Notes: generated from the letters alone by a model not told the origin. Shown: positions 9,010-18,599, counted from the stretch's first letter. The stretch is 64,000 nucleotides of DNA from JAJDAT01 sp964344185 (GCA_964344185.1 CAYFMN010000004.1:1-64000), one strand, 5' to 3'. A program made the numbers and translations.

Positions 9010-9513
9010 CTAGCCCAAGCCTTCGATAAACTCAAAAGTCAAGCGATTACCCTCCAAATCAACCTTTTTTACGACCCAATCTATAGCGGGCAATAGCAAT
9101 TCTTTTTTCCCATTGCGGACTACATAAACATCGTTGCTTCCCGTTTCCATGACCTCTTCTACTCGGCCATGGTAAATCCCCTGGGTATCGTATACATCCA
9201 ACCCTTCAATTTCGAACCAATAATACCGACCATCAGGCAAACTCTGAAATTGATCACGAGGAGCTAAAAGAATTTTTCCTCGAAGTTCGCTTGAGCTATC
9301 AATCGAATCGCATCCCTTTAGTTTGATAATGAAAGGGAGTTTAGCCCCTCGGAGCGATTCAATTTGAATTTCCCGTATAGGGTTTTGGCCATCAAAAGCA
9401 ACGGTCTTTACGTTCTTATAGAGGTCTGGATTAGAAACAAAGGGATAAAATTTTAATTCCCCTTTTAAACCATGCGGTTTGGCAATTTTGCCAAATGGCG
9501 CCCAATCCTTCAT
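9010..9513 (-). CDS. rimM: 16S rRNA processing protein RimM
   Basis: A 30S maturation factor that binds S19 and helps 3'-domain assembly. The 167-residue length fits. The N-terminal half begins PFGKIAKPHGLKGELKFYP, and the C-terminal PRC-barrel half has YYWFEIEGLDVYD and LLLPAIDWVVKKVD. The ATG overlaps the stop of the KH-domain gene by 4 bp, and trmD follows 3 bp after its own stop. This is the conserved rpsP-khpA-rimM-trmD order. Confidence 0.97.
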   Translation of the reverse strand: MKDWAPFGKIAKPHGLKGELKFYPFVSNPDLYKNVKTVAFDGQNPIREIQIESLRGAKLPFIIKLKGCDSIDSSSELRGKILLAPRDQFQSLPDGRYYWFEIEGLDVYDTQGIYHGRVEEVMETGSNDVYVVRNGKKELLLPAIDWVVKKVDLEGNRLTFEFIEGLG

Positions 9514-9740
9514 TCAATAATTTCCAAAACTGCCCTTTTTTTCAGTTTTGTAGCGGTCGCATTAAGAATCGTTCTCATAGCTCGGGCAGTCTTACCTTGT
9601 TTGCCTATCACTTTTCCTAAATCGTCTTTCGCAACACGCAATTCTAAAACTGTGGTTTTTTCTCCTTCAACTTCTTTTAAATCAACTTCTTCCGGTTTAT
9701 CCACTAACGACTTCGCAATCAACAATATTAGATCTTTCAT
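9510..9740 (-). CDS. khpA: KH-domain RNA-binding protein KhpA
   Basis: A 76-residue KH-domain protein. The RNA-binding GXXG loop appears as IGKQGKTARAMRTILNA, preceded by a VLELRVAKDDLGKV strand. KhpA proteins bind many RNAs and usually sit between rpsP and rimM, as here. An acidic GGAGCAAG region ahead of the ATG serves as the ribosome site. The 4-bp overlap with rimM indicates translational coupling. Confidence 0.95.
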   Translation of the reverse strand: MKDLILLIAKSLVDKPEEVDLKEVEGEKTTVLELRVAKDDLGKVIGKQGKTARAMRTILNATATKLKKRAVLEIIE

Positions 9741-9861
9741 AACTTGCTCCCCGACCGTAAAATAATTTACGATCTCCAGTTAGAGATAACAGCTACTCAG
9801 ATTCGAGTTAACGCACAGCCTATTTAAAAACCAAGAAGCGCTTTAAGAATAACCAGGAAAT

Positions 9862-10113
9862 TTAGTTCTCCGTAACAATTCCAGCTTTTTTAATTAAAGC
9901 CGCAACCGTTTGGGAAGGTTTCGCCCCGTTTTTCAACCAAGACTGAGTTTTTTCGGGGTTCATCTTCAAGCCATCTTCTTCCTTTAAAGGATCAAACGTA
10001 CCTAATACTTCAATAAATTTTCCGTCGCGAGGGCACCGCTTATCAGCGGCTACAATTCTGTAAAAGGGTTTTTTCTTCGCCCCACGCCGACTCAATCGAA
10101 TTACTACAGCCAA
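9862..10113 (-). CDS. rpsP: 30S ribosomal protein S16 (TTG start)
   Basis: Ribosomal protein bS16, 83 residues. Family marks are VVIRLSRRGAKKKPFYRIVAAD, then RDGKFIEVLGTFDP and a C-terminal WLKNGAKPSQTV. The reading frame begins with TTG at 10111-10113; no ATG is available at the family start, and a near-perfect AGGAGG lies 6 bases upstream. The weak start codon with a strong ribosome site may tune output. It lies between ffh and khpA on the same strand. Confidence 0.97.
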   Translation of the reverse strand: MAVVIRLSRRGAKKKPFYRIVAADKRCPRDGKFIEVLGTFDPLKEEDGLKMNPEKTQSWLKNGAKPSQTVAALIKKAGIVTEN

Positions 10114-10225
10114 ATTAGCCTCCTGCTAAAAAAAAATTAGTAAAATTTAAGTTTACTTCCCAACCTTCTTGCAAACACCCTTTGGTTCTTAAATAAACAA
10201 AATTAAAAAACTTTCCTATTTATAA

Positions 10226-11572
10226 TTAAAATGGACTAAATCCTCGACCGCCCATCAAATTATTCATATTCATTCCGCCCTTCATTTTACCGCCAGAGAA
10301 TTTTTTCATCATTTTTTGCATTTGAGCAAATTGTTTTAATAGCTTATTCACGTCGTTGACCGTAGTTCCGCTGCCAGTTGCAATCCTCCGCTTCCGACTG
10401 CTATTAATTATTTTATGACTTTCCCGTTCTTTTTGCGTCATGGAATTAATAATAGCTTCTACTTTTACTAAAGCATTATCGTCAACATCCATGTTCTTTA
10501 ATTTTTGCGCACCTGGAATCATTCCCATCAATTGACGTATAGACCCCATTTTTTTTATTTGTTGTAGTTGATCCTGAAAATCTTCGAGCGTGAAGCTATT
10601 CTTTTTTAGTTTTTTCTGAAGTTTGGATTTTTGTTCCTGGTCGTATGCTTCCTCGGCTTTATCAATTAAAGTTAAAACATCGCCCATTCCTAAAATACGG
10701 GAAATAACTCTTTCGGGATAAAACGGCTCAAGAGCGTCTAACTTCTCCCCGGTACCAATAAATTTAATGGGTTTACCGGTTACTTTTTTAATGGATAATG
10801 CGGCTCCGCCTCTTGCGTCGCCATCCATTTTTGTCAAAACAATTCCGTCCACCCCTATCGCGTCATGGAAAGATTTAGCGACATTAACGGCTTCCTGTCC
10901 CATCATTGAATCGGCAACTAACAAAGTTTCATTTGGATTCACTTTGCTTTTAATACGACGCAACTCTTCCATTAGGTCTTCGTCAATTTGCAGTCTACCC
11001 GCTGTATCAAGAATAACGACATGAGCCAGCGATTTTTTAGCCTGCAAAACGGCTTTTTCACAAATTTCTACTGGATCTTTAGAATCTCCCGGAGAAAAAA
11101 CATCTACCCCTAAATCATTACCTAATATTGTAAGTTGCTCGGTCGCCGCAGGACGATAAACGTCGGCAGGCACCAACAAACACTTTTTACCTTCTTTTTT
11201 TAATTTTTTAGCTAATTTACCGGACGAAGTGGTTTTACCAGATCCCTGCAAACCCGCCATAAGAACAATAGTCGGAGGATTTGCGGAGAACTCAAGGTTT
11301 GAAACGGTTCCTCCTAATAATTCCGTTAATTCGTCATTGACGATTTTCACCATTTGGTGACCAGGCGTTAAGCTGGCAAGAACTTCTTGACCAATAGCTT
11401 TTTCGCGAATATCAGCCAAAAATTCTTTTGCGACAGAAAGGCTAACGTCCGCCTCTAACAAAGCGACACGAATTTCGCGTAACGCCTCGTCAACGTCCGC
11501 TTCTTTTAACTTGCCTCGGCCTTTTAATTTTTTGTATATAGCCTCTAGGCGATCTGATAAATTATCAAACAT
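10226..11572 (-). CDS. ffh: Signal recognition particle protein Ffh
   Basis: The GTPase subunit of the SRP that targets nascent membrane proteins to FtsY. The N domain (1-90) precedes the G domain, with the P-loop GLQGSGKTTSSGKLA at about 100-114, DTAGRLQ, TKMDGDARGGA and a later GTGEK. The methionine-rich M domain (about 300-448) ends in MQKMMKKFSGGKMKGG and a Gly/Met tail. The 448-residue length is normal. It opens the leftward ribosomal block and is divergent from queC across 116 bp. Confidence 0.98.
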   Translation of the reverse strand: MFDNLSDRLEAIYKKLKGRGKLKEADVDEALREIRVALLEADVSLSVAKEFLADIREKAIGQEVLASLTPGHQMVKIVNDELTELLGGTVSNLEFSANPPTIVLMAGLQGSGKTTSSGKLAKKLKKEGKKCLLVPADVYRPAATEQLTILGNDLGVDVFSPGDSKDPVEICEKAVLQAKKSLAHVVILDTAGRLQIDEDLMEELRRIKSKVNPNETLLVADSMMGQEAVNVAKSFHDAIGVDGIVLTKMDGDARGGAALSIKKVTGKPIKFIGTGEKLDALEPFYPERVISRILGMGDVLTLIDKAEEAYDQEQKSKLQKKLKKNSFTLEDFQDQLQQIKKMGSIRQLMGMIPGAQKLKNMDVDDNALVKVEAIINSMTQKERESHKIINSSRKRRIATGSGTTVNDVNKLLKQFAQMQKMMKKFSGGKMKGGMNMNNLMGGRGFSPF

Positions 11573-11630
11573 AAATAAAAACGAAGAAGAGTCCTGCTTG
11601 GATTAAAACTTGTAATTATATAATAGCAAA

Positions 11631-11647
11631 GAACCTTGTCAAGGTTC
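11631..11647. promoter_or_regulatory. Small dyad in the ffh/queC divergent region
   Basis: GAACCTT and AAGGTTC arms surround a 3-nt loop, 41 bp upstream of queC. A TATAAT sequence (11619-11624, plus strand) sits just before it with a weak TTGGAT 15 bp upstream. This could be a queC promoter with an operator or short leader hairpin. It is not followed by a clean T-run, and it does not resemble a preQ1 riboswitch. Confidence 0.3.
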
Positions 11648-11688
11648 ACTAAATTCTTTTTAAAAGCCAAAAACACAGATATTTTTCC

Positions 11689-12378
11689 ATGAATCACAAA
11701 GCCGTCATTTTATTAAGCGGAGGATTAGACTCTGCAACCGTTCTTGCTATCGCTAAAAAAGATGGATTCCAAATATTTGCCTTAAGTTTTGATTATGAAC
11801 AGCGGCATTCATTGGAACTAGAAAAAGCCAAGGCGCTTGCAAAAAATTTCAACGTAGAAAACCACAGAATCGTCAAACTAGACCTTTTTGGCGGATCGGC
11901 TCTCAACGACAATATTCCAGTGCCTAAAAACCGTAATGAAAATGAAATTTCCTCTGGTATTCCCATCACATACGTACCCGCGCGAAATACTATTTTTTTA
12001 GCCAACGCGTTAGCTTTCGCAGAAGTGAATAAATGCGACAATATTTTTGTTGGGGTGAATGCCGTTGACTACAGCGGTTACCCGGATTGCCGGCCAGAAT
12101 ATATATCCGCCTTTGAGAAATTAGCCAACCTTGCCACTAAAGCCGGAACCGAAGATGAAACTAAAATTAAAATTCATGCGCCTCTTATTCGACTATCCAA
12201 GGCTGAAATTATTCGGAAAGGTTTAGAATTCGGAGTCGACTACAAATTAACGCATAGCTGTTACGATCCTAATATCGAAGGACTCTCCTGCGGCGTATGC
12301 GATAGCTGTGTTTTAAGGTTAAAAGGATTTCAAGAAGCCGGGGAAATAGATCCAATCGATTATGCCGAAAAACGCTAA
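11689..12378 (+). CDS. queC: 7-cyano-7-deazaguanine synthase QueC
   Basis: Converts carboxy-deazaguanine to preQ0 in queuosine synthesis, using ATP and ammonia. The 229-residue protein opens with the PP-loop motif LLSGGLDSAT, has YVPARNTIFL and NAVDYSGYPDCRPEY blocks, and ends with the zinc-binding cysteines CYDPNIEGLSCGVCDSC. The length fits the family. No queD, queE or queF is adjacent, so the pathway is dispersed. It is divergent from ffh. Confidence 0.97.
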   Translation: MNHKAVILLSGGLDSATVLAIAKKDGFQIFALSFDYEQRHSLELEKAKALAKNFNVENHRIVKLDLFGGSALNDNIPVPKNRNENEISSGIPITYVPARNTIFLANALAFAEVNKCDNIFVGVNAVDYSGYPDCRPEYISAFEKLANLATKAGTEDETKIKIHAPLIRLSKAEIIRKGLEFGVDYKLTHSCYDPNIEGLSCGVCDSCVLRLKGFQEAGEIDPIDYAEKR

Positions 12379-12483
12379 TAATTAGCCGTTTCCACCATAA
12401 GCTTAAATCTTTTTTGACGCACTGCCATCTAAAAAAACAATCAAGCCCCTATATATTTATCAAATCATTTGGTTTAAAAATTC

Positions 12484-13425
12484 ATGGAAACCCTTGACCC
12501 CAGTTTCAATATCCAAGGCTCTTTAAAAGAAAAAGAGGCTTTTTTTAGCAAAATTGTCGAACTTGCCGCAGATTCTATTTTAACTATCGATGAAGATCTT
12601 AAATTGGTTTTCTTTAATAAAGAAGCCGAAAAAACCTTTGGTTATCAATCAAAAGAAATTATTGGACAGCATATCAACAAATTAATTCCTCCCGAATATC
12701 ATGAAAAACATAACGACCACATAAAAAGCTTCTTATCCGGTAAGGTTGTTTCAAGATTAATGAACATGAGGAGTAATATTGAAGTCAAAGGGTTAAAAAA
12801 AGACGGTACTATTTTTTTCTGCGAAGTTTCTATAATAAAAGTGGGAATGCAAGCAAACGTTTATTTAACAGCAATTCTTAGGGATATTACTGATAGCAAA
12901 GAAATTGAAAAAAAACTTAAAAACCTCGCGGAAGTCGACGCTTTGACTGGAATTATGAACCGTGGAACCATTGAAAACCTTTTAAAGCGAGAAATTGAAC
13001 GTGCGTCAAGATACGATAAAAATCTAGCTTTTTTGATGATAGATATCGACCATTTTAAAAAGGTTAACGATACTTATGGGCACGAGGTGGGCGACATAAC
13101 CCTCAAGCATTTGGCGCAAATTTGCCGCAACAATATTCGAGAAGTTGATTTTATAGGAAGATGGGGCGGGGAAGAATTCGCTATTTTAATGCCAGAAATT
13201 GATTCGAAAGGCGTTTTTGTCGTCGCAGAAAAACTTAGAATGTCTATTGAAAATCAACCCGTTGACCTCCAAACAAACAACAAAATTAAAATCACGATCA
13301 GTATCGGCGGAGCTCTTTTTAAGAAATCTAACCCCAAGTGGGAATTTCTTTACAAGGAAGCGGACGCTGCCCTGTATAAGGCCAAAGAGCAAGGAAGAAA
13401 CCGGTTTTGTATGGCGGCAGACTAA
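12484..13425 (+). CDS. PAS-GGDEF diguanylate cyclase
   Basis: A 313-residue cytoplasmic cyclic-di-GMP synthase. A PAS sensor (about 20-140) has ADSILTIDEDLKLVFFNKEAEKTFGY and ends in AILRDITD. The GGDEF domain (about 150-310) has the active site GGEEF, with DALTGIMNRG upstream. The inhibitory I-site is present as REVD five residues before GGEEF, so product feedback is expected. There is no membrane segment and no EAL domain. Its stop overlaps the convergent glycosyltransferase stop by 4 bp. Cyclic-di-GMP would fit the surface-sugar, pilus and flagellar genes nearby, but the link is inference. Confidence 0.95.
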   Translation: METLDPSFNIQGSLKEKEAFFSKIVELAADSILTIDEDLKLVFFNKEAEKTFGYQSKEIIGQHINKLIPPEYHEKHNDHIKSFLSGKVVSRLMNMRSNIEVKGLKKDGTIFFCEVSIIKVGMQANVYLTAILRDITDSKEIEKKLKNLAEVDALTGIMNRGTIENLLKREIERASRYDKNLAFLMIDIDHFKKVNDTYGHEVGDITLKHLAQICRNNIREVDFIGRWGGEEFAILMPEIDSKGVFVVAEKLRMSIENQPVDLQTNNKIKITISIGGALFKKSNPKWEFLYKEADAALYKAKEQGRNRFCMAAD

Positions 13426-14579
13426 CTTTTAACAGCTTTCTTATAAATCTCCACCGTATTTTTGGCGGCAATTTCCCAAGAAAACCTTTTCTTAGCTCTT
13501 TCACAACCTAATTGGGCCATTTCATTGGATCGTTTTTTATTTTCCAATGCTTCTAAAATTGCATTCGCTAAAGCTTCTGACGATTGACAAGGAACAACTC
13601 TACCCGTTACCCCATGTTCAACGATTTCCGGAAGCGCTCCCGCTTTGGTGCATATAACTGGAAGATTTGCGGCTTGAGCTTCGGCGACGGCTAATCCAAA
13701 GCTCTCTATTCGCGATGGAAATACTCCCAACGCGCTTTTACCGGCCAATTCTTGAATTTCACTCTGTGTTTTCCACCCCAAAAAATTAACGTTTAGCCCT
13801 AATTCTTTTATTAAATTTCTATAGGAACTCTCTTTATTACCTTCTCCAATTAGATTGAGCTGGACAGACTCTCGACGTTTTTTGACTAGTTGCATGGCTT
13901 TTAAAAGTTCTGGAATACCTTTTTCATCTTCCAGTCGTCCCCAAAAGACAACGCCCTCAGAGACATCCGATTTTCTAATAACATCAAACCAAGAAAGGTC
14001 TATTCCAGGAGACACTACTTGAATACGGTCTAAACTCGCTTCGCCTAAACCGTCTGCGATTAAATTGCGGGAGAATTGGCTAAACGCAATTAACCGATCC
14101 GCGTTAGCGGCGGCTTGCCTTAGCAAATAAAAATTAATGTTTTTAATGAAAAATATGGGAGAAAAAAGCGCTTTTAATATACCCGTTTTGGGAATAAAAG
14201 GCGCATGAGAAGTAAAAACTTGAACGGTTGAGTCGTCGCAAACCGCCCAGCGAAAAAAACAAGCTTCTTCCGCATTACCGTGAAAAACATCAAATTTATG
14301 TTTTCTAGCCAATCGCCACGCTTTCAACCCAAATGAAAAAATATTCAGGTTAATCGTCGCGACATTGAAGTGCCTAACCCAATGTATATGGTAGTCAACA
14401 GACGCTTCGACTTTCTCTCCAGGCTGTTTTGAATATATTACATGAACTTCATGTCCCCGCTTAGATAACGCAGAAGCCAAAAAATGAACGGCGATTTGTC
14501 CGCCGCCTTTAAACCTGGACCAGGGGGAAGAATTTACCGAAAGACAAATTTTCAAAACGTAACTATTCAGGGAATACAA
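13422..14579 (-). CDS. GT4-family glycosyltransferase
   Basis: A retaining GT-B glycosyltransferase of about 385 residues, acting on a nucleotide sugar, probably in surface polysaccharide synthesis. The N-terminal glycine loop is FKGGGQIAVHFLASAL. The C-terminal donor domain begins VVFWGRLEDEKGIPELLKA and holds the EX7E motif in ESFGLAVAEAQ, followed by PVICTKAGALPEIVEHG. No ATG fits the family start: both TTG at 14579 and TTG at 14555 (giving an N-terminus close to the usual one) are possible and neither has a clear ribosome site. It is convergent with the cyclase gene. Confidence 0.9.
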   Translation of the reverse strand: MYSLNSYVLKICLSVNSSPWSRFKGGGQIAVHFLASALSKRGHEVHVIYSKQPGEKVEASVDYHIHWVRHFNVATINLNIFSFGLKAWRLARKHKFDVFHGNAEEACFFRWAVCDDSTVQVFTSHAPFIPKTGILKALFSPIFFIKNINFYLLRQAAANADRLIAFSQFSRNLIADGLGEASLDRIQVVSPGIDLSWFDVIRKSDVSEGVVFWGRLEDEKGIPELLKAMQLVKKRRESVQLNLIGEGNKESSYRNLIKELGLNVNFLGWKTQSEIQELAGKSALGVFPSRIESFGLAVAEAQAANLPVICTKAGALPEIVEHGVTGRVVPCQSSEALANAILEALENKKRSNEMAQLGCERAKKRFSWEIAAKNTVEIYKKAVKS

Positions 14580-14600
14580 AGTCAGAGGATAAAAGCTAAA

Positions 14601-14634
14601 AGAACCTCTAACAATTGGTATTTTTTATTAATGG
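14601..14634 (+). repeat. Partial copy of the dispersed repeat
   Basis: GAACCTCTAACAATTGGTAT and the following T/A stretch resemble the left end of copies B and C (GGACCTCTAATAATTGGCAT) with several mismatches. The rest of the element is missing. It may be a decayed copy. Confidence 0.35.
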
Positions 14635-14680
14635 CGTTTTTTTGATTTTTTACAACTTGCGTCATGCTGATTTGCGAAAT

Positions 14681-15403
14681 TCAGTTCTGAGTAGCGCTTT
14701 CATCGTTTGAATCTTCGAAGTCTGAGGGTTCATAATCGTATTCTTCATACAATTCGTTCAAATATTCCTCTACTTCAGCTATTGCCTCTTTAGAATCCAT
14801 TTCTTCTTCCATTAAAGCCCTGGCAATTCTTAAATGCAAAATAGCGTTGAAACCATCCTGGTTAGCGTCATAGGCTAAAGCTAAATTATGATGAGCCTCT
14901 AAATAATCAGGCTCTAACTTAATTGCATCCTTATATTTTTGAATAGCAGGTTCGATACGATCTAATTTGGCGTAGATGGAGCCTAATCCAAAGTTGGCCT
15001 CGGCGTCTTCCGGGTCTAGTTTTACCGCTTTTTCACAAGCTTCGGCGGCTTCGTCCAGACTTTCCATGCCATCATAGATAGCGGCAAGGAGGAGATGAAA
15101 TTCAGGTTCTTCAGAATTAAGTTTAACAGCTTCCTTACAAGCGACCAGCGCTTCTTCCAAGCTATCAATTTTACCTAAAATTTTAGCTAAACTAAAATGG
15201 GCTACCGAATGTTCCGGGCACAATTTAATGACTTCGCGATACATTTTTTCAGCCTCGGAAAAATTATCGCCTTCTTCATATATTGAACCTAAAATAAATC
15301 GAGATTCAGCGTCCTTGGGATCCGCTTTTATTCTAGCCTCAAAATCCTCGATTATCTTAAAATAGCCTTGTTGCAGGTTTTCTTCGCGATCTTCGCCTTC
15401 CAT
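14681..15403 (-). CDS. TPR-repeat protein (acidic)
   Basis: A 240-residue cytoplasmic scaffold made of about five 34-residue tetratricopeptide repeats, for example in the ranges 30-165, with typical W/LG-Y-A-P positions (FILGSIYEEGDNFSEAEKMY, NFGLGSIYAKLDRIEPAIQKY). The end is highly acidic (EYLNELYEEYDYEPSDFEDSNDE). Its last repeat and tail (DGFNAILHLRIARALM) resemble the end of the TPR protein at 18817-20091, so the two are probably paralogues. AGAGGAAA precedes the ATG. The partner is unknown. Confidence 0.85.
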   Translation of the reverse strand: MEGEDREENLQQGYFKIIEDFEARIKADPKDAESRFILGSIYEEGDNFSEAEKMYREVIKLCPEHSVAHFSLAKILGKIDSLEEALVACKEAVKLNSEEPEFHLLLAAIYDGMESLDEAAEACEKAVKLDPEDAEANFGLGSIYAKLDRIEPAIQKYKDAIKLEPDYLEAHHNLALAYDANQDGFNAILHLRIARALMEEEMDSKEAIAEVEEYLNELYEEYDYEPSDFEDSNDESATQN

Positions 15404-15680
15404 GAATTTTCCTCTAATGTAAAACCTATAATAAGAAACGCATAATTGGTGATTCCAATATAAGCTGATTTTCTATAACCGGCTTTTTTCATCCGTCAAG
15501 ATAGTTTTATGTTATACTCCACCGGTTAAATATCCTCAATCTTTTTAAGTGTTAAGGACAATTCACAAAAACCTCCATTCCTTAATAGTTTGAGAAAAAA
15601 TTTAAGGAACCTCAAAAATTTACTTAACATTTTCTTTGAATTTGTAGCGAATCTTCTCGGCTCTTTCTTTTTCCTGGCAT

Positions 15681-16691
15681 ATGGCCCTAAATTCCAAAAC
15701 TATTCTAATTACCGGCGGCGCTGGATTTATTGGCAGTAATTTCGTCAATCATATTTTTCGTAAATATCCAAATTACAAAATTATTCTTCTAGATGCGTTA
15801 ACTTATGCAGGTAATTTGGATAATTTAGCTCCAGAAATGAAACGCGATGATCGCTTTCGATTTTATCATGGAAATATAACGCGAGCCGATATCGTTAACG
15901 CTTTAGTCGAACAAAGCGACGTAGTCGTTCATTTCGCGGCGGAATCTCACGTTACCCGCTCTATATACGATAACACCATATTCTTTACAACCGACGTTCT
16001 AGGCACTCAAATCTTAGCTAATGCGGTAGTCAATCACCCAGTTGAGCGTTTTATTCACATCTCGTCTTCGGAAGTCTACGGAACAGCATTATCAGACGCG
16101 ATGGATGAGGATCATCCCCTTAATCCACTAAGCCCTTACGCGGCAGCAAAAGCGGGAGCTGATCGTTTGGTTTATTCTTATATGCACACATATGGAATAC
16201 CTGCCGTCATTGTTCGTCCTTTCAACAATTATGGGCCTTACCAACATATAGAAAAAGCCATACCAAACTTTATAGTCAGCGCATTACAAGGCGAACCCTT
16301 GACTATCCATGGGCAAGGCCTTAGTTCCAGGGATTGGACATTTGTGTCGGACACGTGCAATGGAGTCGATAAAATTCTCCACGCGGATCTAAAAACAGTA
16401 AAAAGTCAAACAATCAATTTAGGTTCCGGAGAGGACGTCAACGTTTTAGATATTGCCAAAAAGATTTTGAAAATAATGAATAAGCCAGAAAGCTTGTTAG
16501 ATTATATTGAAGACCGCCCTGGTCAGGTTTCCCGCCATATTGCTTCCGCTCAAAAAGCAAAAAAACTAGTTGATTGGGAAGCCACTATCAAATTAGACGA
16601 AGGTCTGGAAAAAACTGTCGAATTTTACCGGAATAATCCAAAGTGGTGGGAACGTTACCTTTGGATGAAGGAACTTTGGGAAAAAAACTGA
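15681..16691 (+). CDS. NAD-dependent sugar-nucleotide epimerase/4,6-dehydratase
   Basis: An extended short-chain dehydrogenase of 336 residues that acts on a nucleotide sugar. The Rossmann motif is TGGAGFIGSNFVNH. The active site has SSSEVYGTA and the Tyr-x3-Lys element SPYAAAKAGAD, and RPFNNYGPYQH and SSRDWTFVSD fit the RmlB/LegB type of 4,6-dehydratase. It heads a rightward group with a WbqC-like protein and a radical-SAM protein, which suggests an unusual surface sugar. The exact substrate cannot be fixed from sequence alone. Confidence 0.88.
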   Translation: MALNSKTILITGGAGFIGSNFVNHIFRKYPNYKIILLDALTYAGNLDNLAPEMKRDDRFRFYHGNITRADIVNALVEQSDVVVHFAAESHVTRSIYDNTIFFTTDVLGTQILANAVVNHPVERFIHISSSEVYGTALSDAMDEDHPLNPLSPYAAAKAGADRLVYSYMHTYGIPAVIVRPFNNYGPYQHIEKAIPNFIVSALQGEPLTIHGQGLSSRDWTFVSDTCNGVDKILHADLKTVKSQTINLGSGEDVNVLDIAKKILKIMNKPESLLDYIEDRPGQVSRHIASAQKAKKLVDWEATIKLDEGLEKTVEFYRNNPKWWERYLWMKELWEKN

Positions 16692-16759
16692 CCAAATCAA
16701 TAAGTATCCAGAACTTCTCCCTATTATAATGGGCTTTAAATTTTCCCGAACTTAAACCC

Positions 16760-17443
16760 ATGCGTATAGCCATCCTACAACCTTCTTATTTACCTTGGAT
16801 TGGATATTTCGATCAAATTGCAAAAGTTGATCGATTTATATACCTCGACGACATTCAATTCACTCGACGCGACTGGAGAAATAGAAATAAAATTCGAACA
16901 GCAGAAGGCTGGTCCTGGTTAACGGTTCCCGTTATTCAAAAAAATCGATATACGCAAACTCTTCTGGAAACTCAAATAGATTCCTCATCTAATTGGCAAA
17001 TAAAACACCTTAACGCTATTCGCCATAATTATATTAAAACGAAATTTTTTGACCTTTATTTTCCTAAAATCGAGACGATAATAAATAAAGATTGGGATCT
17101 ACTGGTAGATCTATGTCTAGATCTCACAGAAAATTTAAAAACCTGGTTAGGCATATCAACGCCTACAATAAGGTCGTCCGATCTATGCGTTACCGAAAAA
17201 AAAAGCGATAAAATTTTAGCGTTATGCCGCAAGCTAGAGGCAACTCATTATTTAACAGGCGATTTAGCTAAAGACTATCTGAACGAATCTGAATTTTTGA
17301 GCTATAATATTCGACTGGAATATCACAATTATAAACATCCTCCTTATCTACAAAGATATCCGGGATTCGTTCCGTACATGTCAATTATCGACTTATTATT
17401 TAACCAGGGCGAAAAAAGCCTCGAAATTTTGAAACAATCCTAA
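16760..17443 (+). CDS. WbqC-family protein
   Basis: A 227-residue protein of the WbqC family, found in O-antigen and capsule clusters, possibly transferring an amino or acyl group to a sugar. Typical marks are AILQPSYLPWIGYFDQI, FIYLDDIQFTRRDWRNRNKI and LTVPVIQ near the start, and PPYLQRYPGFVPYMSIIDLLFN near the end. It lies 68 bp after the SDR gene and 43 bp before a radical-SAM gene on the same strand, which supports a surface-glycan pathway. Confidence 0.9.
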   Translation: MRIAILQPSYLPWIGYFDQIAKVDRFIYLDDIQFTRRDWRNRNKIRTAEGWSWLTVPVIQKNRYTQTLLETQIDSSSNWQIKHLNAIRHNYIKTKFFDLYFPKIETIINKDWDLLVDLCLDLTENLKTWLGISTPTIRSSDLCVTEKKSDKILALCRKLEATHYLTGDLAKDYLNESEFLSYNIRLEYHNYKHPPYLQRYPGFVPYMSIIDLLFNQGEKSLEILKQS

Positions 17444-17486
17444 AAGTCTTATTAAGCTTAGAAGGCTGAAATTACTCAAAAAACGC

Positions 17487-18599
17487 ATGGGAAACCCATT
17501 TACAATCAAAAATCTTCAAAAACAATTGCCTCGGTTATATTCAACCATCCCATTTTATTTATGGTCTAAATATGCTTTTCCTCCGTTGCACGTTTATTTT
17601 GAAGTAACCTATCGATGCAATTTGCGTTGCGACATGTGCCATTTTCTGGAAATTATCGAAGATACAGAAAAAAACAAAACTTATAAAAATGAACTTAGTA
17701 CGGAAACAATAAAAGACACTATTACTAAAATTCCCCGATATGCAGTAATTACTTTCACTGGAGGGGAAGCCTTCATGAAAAAAGATTTTCTCGACATTAT
17801 GGAATTTGCGGCCGCTCGCAATAAAGTCCATATCATAACCAACGGCACCTCCCTAAACGAAGCTGTCGTAGACAAAATTCTAGAAAACAGATTGAAGTCT
17901 TTTTGGGGGTCTGGATTATTTTTTTTAGGGGTTTCCTTAGAAGGAAAAGAAGAATTCCACGATCATTGCACTCAAATACCCGGGTCGTTTCGAAAAACGA
18001 CGAAAGGTTTGGAAAGATTGGTTGAAACAAAAAAACGACTGGGTTCTCGTTATCCTATGCTTCATTTGACTTGCGTCATTGGTAAAAACAACGTAAATGA
18101 TTTAGCTTATCTATATGATTATGCAGAAGAACTTGGCGTGGACGTTTGTAATTTTGTTTTAAGCAATCCAGCCGAATATTGGCACGGCAAAGGCTATAAT
18201 CAAGCTGAGCTATTGCGTTCGAAACCTCAATTGGTAGAAGAAATAGATTCCAAGACTCTTGCCGAACAATTAGACTCTTTAGAAGCTAAAAGTAAAAACT
18301 TTAAAACTCAATTAAGATTTTCTCCAAACGGAATCAATAAGGAAGAAATTCTTAGATATTATTCGAACGAAAGTTCTTACAAAGACTATCGTTGTTTTTC
18401 TCCTTGGGCCAAGGTAGGCGTTTCAGCTTATGGCGACGTATTTAGCTGTCCTCATTACAGACTTGGAAATATATTGGAATCAAATAACGAAATAAATTGG
18501 AACTCCAAAGACCATCAGATGTTTCGACAATCTCTGAAAAATGAATCGATTTTTCCAGGTTGTCTAGGTTGTTGTCAATCCGAGTATATTGGAAACTAA
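17487..18599 (+). CDS. Radical SAM protein with C-terminal SPASM-like cysteines
   Basis: A 370-residue radical S-adenosylmethionine enzyme. The CX3CX2C motif is YRCNLRCDMCHF (about residues 43-54), and FTGGEAFMKKDFLDI marks the SAM-binding glycine strand. The C-terminal half carries further cysteines (CFSPWAKVGVSAYGDVFSCPHY and PGCLGCCQ), as in SPASM/twitch proteins that hold extra Fe-S clusters. It is the last gene of the 15681-18599 sugar group, so a sugar or peptide modification is likely. The reaction is unknown. Confidence 0.9.
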   Translation: MGNPFTIKNLQKQLPRLYSTIPFYLWSKYAFPPLHVYFEVTYRCNLRCDMCHFLEIIEDTEKNKTYKNELSTETIKDTITKIPRYAVITFTGGEAFMKKDFLDIMEFAAARNKVHIITNGTSLNEAVVDKILENRLKSFWGSGLFFLGVSLEGKEEFHDHCTQIPGSFRKTTKGLERLVETKKRLGSRYPMLHLTCVIGKNNVNDLAYLYDYAEELGVDVCNFVLSNPAEYWHGKGYNQAELLRSKPQLVEEIDSKTLAEQLDSLEAKSKNFKTQLRFSPNGINKEEILRYYSNESSYKDYRCFSPWAKVGVSAYGDVFSCPHYRLGNILESNNEINWNSKDHQMFRQSLKNESIFPGCLGCCQSEYIGN

